Source: Polymorphobacter multimanifer
GTDB taxonomy: Bacteria; Pseudomonadota; Alphaproteobacteria; Sphingomonadales; Sphingomonadaceae
Length of the DNA stretch: 38,162 nucleotides
Direction of reading: 5' to 3'
Assembly (NCBI RefSeq): GCF_014205635.1
Contig: NZ_JACIIV010000031.1
Span: forward strand, 1 to 38,162
Under the pieces are notes generated by a model. That model worked only from the letters and a program-made list of their open reading frames with translations. It was not told the origin of the DNA and ran no database searches. The position numbers and the translations under genes were made by a program. Below, piece by piece: positions 34,790 to 38,162 of the stretch; position 1 is the stretch's first letter; each line of letters starts with the position of its first letter.

Positions 34790-36220
34790 TCATTCGGGCA
34801 TCTTGATTGTTGGCACACCGTCCTTTTTGTAAGTCACACCGTTCTTGATCACGGTCTGGACTGTGAACAGATTGTTCAAATTGTGATAAACCGGGTCACC
34901 CGGCACAGTGATGATGTCCGCCCGCTTGCCGGGCTCGATGGTCCCGACATCCGACTGGCCCATGATGCGGGCATTGACACGCGTCGTATCGGCAATCACC
35001 TCGAGCGGAGAAAGCCCCTCGTCGACGAGGACCTTCATCTCCCTCACCAGGCCGTCGGTGTTGAAGTTCATCGGTGTGCCGCTATCGGTGCCGACGCCCA
35101 TCAGCGCATTCGATTCGATCAGCTGTCGCACCTGCGGGCTGCGAAACTTCACCTGCCGGTTGATGCCGGCAAAATGTCCCTCGGCCGGCCATTCCTTGAA
35201 GGATTCCTGCATAGCCGCCCAGATGTCGGCCGGGAACAGGCTCTTCAGCACCGGGTCCTGAAGCCGTGCAGGAAACGCGACAGTGTCGGGGTAGATCCAG
35301 CTCCGGTGCGCCGCCGTGAGCACCACCGGCCGGTTGCTCTCGGCAATCGTGCGAACCAGCTCGGGATCATAGGTCGGGCCACCGGCTGAGCCCATGTGCT
35401 GGAACACATCGACACCCGCATCATAGGCGTTGCGCACATCCGCTTCGGCATAAAGATGCGCGTGCACCTTGATCCGATTGGCATGCGCCGCCTTCACGAT
35501 GGCAAAATAATCCTCTCGGGTCAGTCCGGCGTGCGCCTTGATCACGTCGACCCCCATCTTGAACAGGCGGTCGACCGTTTCGGCGCCCTCCTTGGGCGTG
35601 GTGATGACCGCCGACGCTTCGGCCGGGAAGCCGCCGAACGCCCGGCGTGTGACGAGCGGCCCCGAAACCTGCAGGCGCGGGCCCGCAACCTCGCCCTTGT
35701 TGATCCGGTTGCGCAGGCTGATGCTCTCGACAGGATTGCCCCCCAGGTCGATCGCCGATGTCACGCCCGACATCAGCAACTGATAGGCCGAAAGCTCCAT
35801 TACCTTCTCGATGGAATACTTCCTGCCGTCCGCCTTGAGCCATTTGAACCAGCCCGCCTCGTCGCCAAACCCGACCATGAAGAGATGGGCATGGGCATCG
35901 ATCAAGCCGGGCAGCATGGTCTGGCCGCTCGTGTCGATCACTTCGGCCCCGGCAGGAATCGCCACTTCCGACGCCGGCCCCACGGCAACAACCCGCTCGC
36001 CCTGAATGACTACCCTGGCATTGTGCAGGGGCGGAACACTCAAGCCGCTGATCAGCATCCCGCCGGTCAGAACGGTGGTCTTTGCTGGCTGGCCCAGGGC
36101 CGATGTCGAAGCCAGGGCAAGTGCCATCAGCGCCAGCGTCCGAACTTGCACCATCTGCAGGAGCCGGCCGCAGCGCGTCAGCACCCTTTCGCCGGTTTCA
36201 GACCTCAATGCACCCATCAT
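34790..36220 (-). CDS. Exported metal-dependent amidohydrolase (imidazolonepropionase/prolidase-like)
   Basis: TIM-barrel amidohydrolase of 476 aa. A hydrophobic signal lies at about residues 23-43 (LALMALALASTSALG-QP). Metal ligands are GLIDAHAHLF (His110, His112), Lys228 in VIKAHAGL, HAHLY (His253, His255), His275 in FQHMGS and Asp379 in GVGTDSGTPM. The C-terminal GTIEPGKRADIITV is the family ending. The ATG at 36220 has a GGGGGAG site. ATG 36154 would give a more normal signal peptide but lacks such a site. Relatives hydrolyse cyclic amides, Xaa-Pro/acyl dipeptides or carbamates; the substrate is not readable here. Its gene is next to the GGT-like hydrolase gene, which suggests peptide or amide breakdown. 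Confidence 0.88.
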   Translation of the reverse strand: MMGALRSETGERVLTRCGRLLQMVQVRTLALMALALASTSALGQPAKTTVLTGGMLISGLSVPPLHNARVVIQGERVVAVGPASEVAIPAGAEVIDTSGQTMLPGLIDAHAHLFMVGFGDEAGWFKWLKADGRKYSIEKVMELSAYQLLMSGVTSAIDLGGNPVESISLRNRINKGEVAGPRLQVSGPLVTRRAFGGFPAEASAVITTPKEGAETVDRLFKMGVDVIKAHAGLTREDYFAIVKAAHANRIKVHAHLYAEADVRNAYDAGVDVFQHMGSAGGPTYDPELVRTIAESNRPVVLTAAHRSWIYPDTVAFPARLQDPVLKSLFPADIWAAMQESFKEWPAEGHFAGINRQVKFRSPQVRQLIESNALMGVGTDSGTPMNFNTDGLVREMKVLVDEGLSPLEVIADTTRVNARIMGQSDVGTIEPGKRADIITVPGDPVYHNLNNLFTVQTVIKNGVTYKKDGVPTIKMPE

Positions 36221-36288
36221 ATCCGGCTCCCCCAATCTGGCCAATTGTCGCCGTGCAGCATGTCTTTCGAAAGCGCTGCCAGCAAACG

Positions 36289-38068
36289 CTAAAGTACGAA
36301 GCGGAAACCCGCCCGGAAGGAACGACCGATCGTGTCATACTGGCCCGCGGAGATCGGCTGGTTGTTCCATGCGCCGAAGCCGGTTGGGCCTGCCGCAACG
36401 ATTGCGGGGTCCTTGTTGGTCAAGTTCCGGATGTTGAAGAACAGCTGATACTGGCTTTCGGGCCCGAACCTGTAGGTCGCCGCAAAGTCGATATAGGCCG
36501 CAGCCGGCAGGCTGATGCTGTCGTAGGTAGGGTTGTTGCCGGTGGAAGTCGGGCAGGCGGTGGTGCACTCGATGAACTCGTTGCTGAGCACCGAGCCCGA
36601 GATGCCGCGTACCGTTCCCGTCAGCGACATCGGGCCGTTGTCGTAGTTGAGCGAGAAGGAATAGCGCCAGTTCGGCAGGTTGACCGTGCCGGCGCGCTTG
36701 ATCGGGATCGAGCCGGGCAGGGCGGAATCGACGGTATAGTCGATATAGCGTGTCGCCAGCGCGCGGATCGCGATGCCGCCGCCGATGCCCGGAATGACAT
36801 CGTCGACGTTGAAGCGATAGCTGGCTTCGACGTCGAGGCCCTGCGTGCTCTCCGTGGCAAGGTTGATCGGCGCGTTGATGATGTCGAACTGGTTGACAGC
36901 ACCCGGTGTGGCGGTGATCCGCGCGCACGCCGTCTGGTTGCCGGCGAAGCACAGGTTGACGATCTGCTGGATGGTCAAGCTGCCGATCGCCTGGGTGACG
37001 TCCACCTTGTAATAATCGATCGAGGTGTTGAACCCCGGCAGGAACGCCGGCTGCAGCACCACGCCGGCGCTGTAGGTCCGGCCGATTTCCGGTTCGAGAT
37101 CGGGGTTGCCCGAAGCCAGCGAGCGGGCCGTGCGGGCAGCGCCGTTGCTGTTGGGATCCTGGAACGAGGCTTGGGACTGGGACACGCCGGCAAAGCGATC
37201 GGCGAGGTTCGCTTCGCGCACGTCACGCGATGCGACGCCGCGGATGCGCACGCCATCGATCGGCGCATATTCGGCACCGATCTTCCAGGTGGCATAGGTG
37301 CCACTGCTGTACTTCACGGCACGAACGGCGGCGTTCAAGTTGAGGGATTTGGCCCAGGCCGTGTCCAGCGCCAGCGGCACCACTGTTTCCAGATAGGCAT
37401 CCGAAATCTTGTAGCTGCCGATCGTGGGCAGACCGCCCGTCGTGTCCCAGTTCCCCGGGCTTTGCGTGGTGATGGCATCGGCAAACCCGTCGGCCGATTG
37501 GGTGCGATGCTCGGCGCCGAATGCGATCGAAACCGGCCCGGCCCAGATGTCGAAGGGCTCGCCTGCAATATTGATGCTGACGACATTCTGCTTGTAGACA
37601 TCGCTGCGGAACGGATCGCCGATCACATAATCGATTTGCGCCTGGCTGTTCACGCCGGTGCCGAATGCATTGTAGGGCACGCAACCATCATTCGGGTTGG
37701 TCAGGGTGGAGCGGCAAACGATTGAACCGTTCGGGGCGCGCACCGCGTCGATCGCCTGCCGGAAATTCGGCAGCAGCGTGGCGCGCGTCGCGGTATTGGT
37801 CATGGTGGCGCGCGCAAACTGATAATAGGCCTTCAGCGACCAATCAGAACCAAAGGCGCTGAATTTGCCGTCGATCCCCGCCACTGCACGGGCATAGCCA
37901 CGTTCCGCTCTGGCGCCCGATGCGCCATTGTCACCTTTCAGCGTGCCGAAGGGCACCGAGGTCAGACCAAGTGCAGTAATTCGCGCCGCAATTTCGGCCG
38001 GCATATAAGGATTGTCGGGACGAACCGTCAGGTTGTTCGGAAAGTTGCCGTAATAATAGCGGGTGTCG
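36289..38068 (-). pseudogene. TonB-dependent receptor, 5'-truncated (barrel only)
   Basis: About 590 residues of an outer-membrane receptor barrel. Recognisable parts are VRPDNPYMPAEIAARI, SSGTYATWKIGAEYAPIDG, ASRDVREANLADRF, GNPDLEPEIGRTYSAGV, INLATESTQGLDVEASYRF, PNWRYSFSLNYDNG, FNIRNLTNKDPAI and a terminal FRAGFRFVL. Signal peptide, TonB box and plug domain are missing. The frame runs on to an ATG at 38121 through about 17 residues that look unlike a receptor and lie in the putative IS end. It would have been the first gene of the amidohydrolase-GGT-PQQ operon. Without the N-terminal third it cannot be a functional transporter. Confidence 0.8.
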
Positions 38069-38162
38069 GTAATTACCCACCCCCTTGCCAAGGGGTCGCG
38101 TCTATGATTCACACTATCCATGAATCGCGAGGAACTTGAGCAGCTTACGAAGCCTGAGTTGA
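38069..38162 (+). mobile_element. Putative left end of an IS66-like insertion sequence
   Basis: At 38069 the sequence begins GTAATTACCCACCCCC. IS66-family ends start with GTAA. A short inverted repeat CCCCTTGccAAGGGG-like segment follows, and 51 bp inside it a transposase-like reading frame starts. The receptor frame loses similarity at the same point. The window ends before the rest of the element. Confidence 0.5.
38120..38162 (+). CDS. Start of an IS66-type transposase (TnpC-like), cut by the window edge
   Basis: ATG 38120 opens MNREELEQLTKPEL and runs off the window. This N-terminal pattern (REEL, KPEL/KAEL) is typical of IS66-family TnpC proteins as I remember them. Only 14 residues are visible. 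The closeness of the start to the presumed IS end (51 bp) would fit the single-ORF ISBst12 subgroup, which lacks tnpA and tnpB. Confidence 0.5.
   Translation, partial: MNREELEQLTKPEL

Overview
The window looks like a chromosomal segment of a sphingomonad-type alphaproteobacterium. This is inferred from the GC-rich coding bias, three large TonB-dependent receptors beside sugar-catabolism genes, a LacI regulator with kdu/kdg genes, Acs, and PQQ enzymes. No rRNA, tRNA, CRISPR array or plasmid/phage backbone was seen. Genes are packed with many 1-14 nt overlaps, so most belong to a few operons.

Layout. (1) 1-6.4 kb is mostly housekeeping: the 5' end of an exported protein (minus), dihydroorotase pyrC, phosphoglycerate mutase gpmA, an MHS-type symporter, acetyl-CoA synthetase acs and a CIA30-like protein. 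(2) 6.4-22.5 kb is a pectin/oligogalacturonide utilisation locus. A minus-strand block holds a TonB receptor, a GH43 enzyme, an esterase, a flavin oxidoreductase and CIA30. A plus-strand unit holds pectate lyase and an exported cupin. A second minus-strand operon is kduI-kduD-kdgK-carboxylesterase-GFA protein. Then come a LacI regulator and, divergently, a 2-keto-4-pentenoate-hydratase-like enzyme with an ExuT-like hexuronate transporter. Four copies of one 14-bp near-palindrome (consensus TGACACCGGTTACC) sit in front of the TonB receptor, pectate lyase, kduI, and in the lacI/hydratase gap. They define a local regulon. (3) 22.5-27.6 kb is a ferric-siderophore-type TonB receptor operon with DUF3649, PepSY, DUF3325 and DUF4198 proteins. 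(4) 27.8-38.1 kb is a minus-strand operon: TonB receptor, amidohydrolase, gamma-glutamyltransferase-like hydrolase, PQQ dehydrogenase, PQQ sugar dehydrogenase, cytochrome c and a DAACS dicarboxylate/amino-acid symporter.

How it works together. In the pectin locus, pectate lyase cuts polygalacturonate, the TonB receptor imports oligomers, and GH43 and esterases trim side chains and ester groups. ExuT moves uronates across the inner membrane, and KduI, KduD and KdgK convert the unsaturated uronate product to KDPG. A KDPG aldolase and an unsaturated-uronyl hydrolase (GH88/GH105) are not in the window.

Decay. The last operon is damaged in two places. The PQQ dehydrogenase has an in-frame TGA where a Trp codon is expected. 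The leading TonB receptor lacks its N-terminal signal/plug region and runs into what looks like the left end of an IS66-like element at the right edge of the window.
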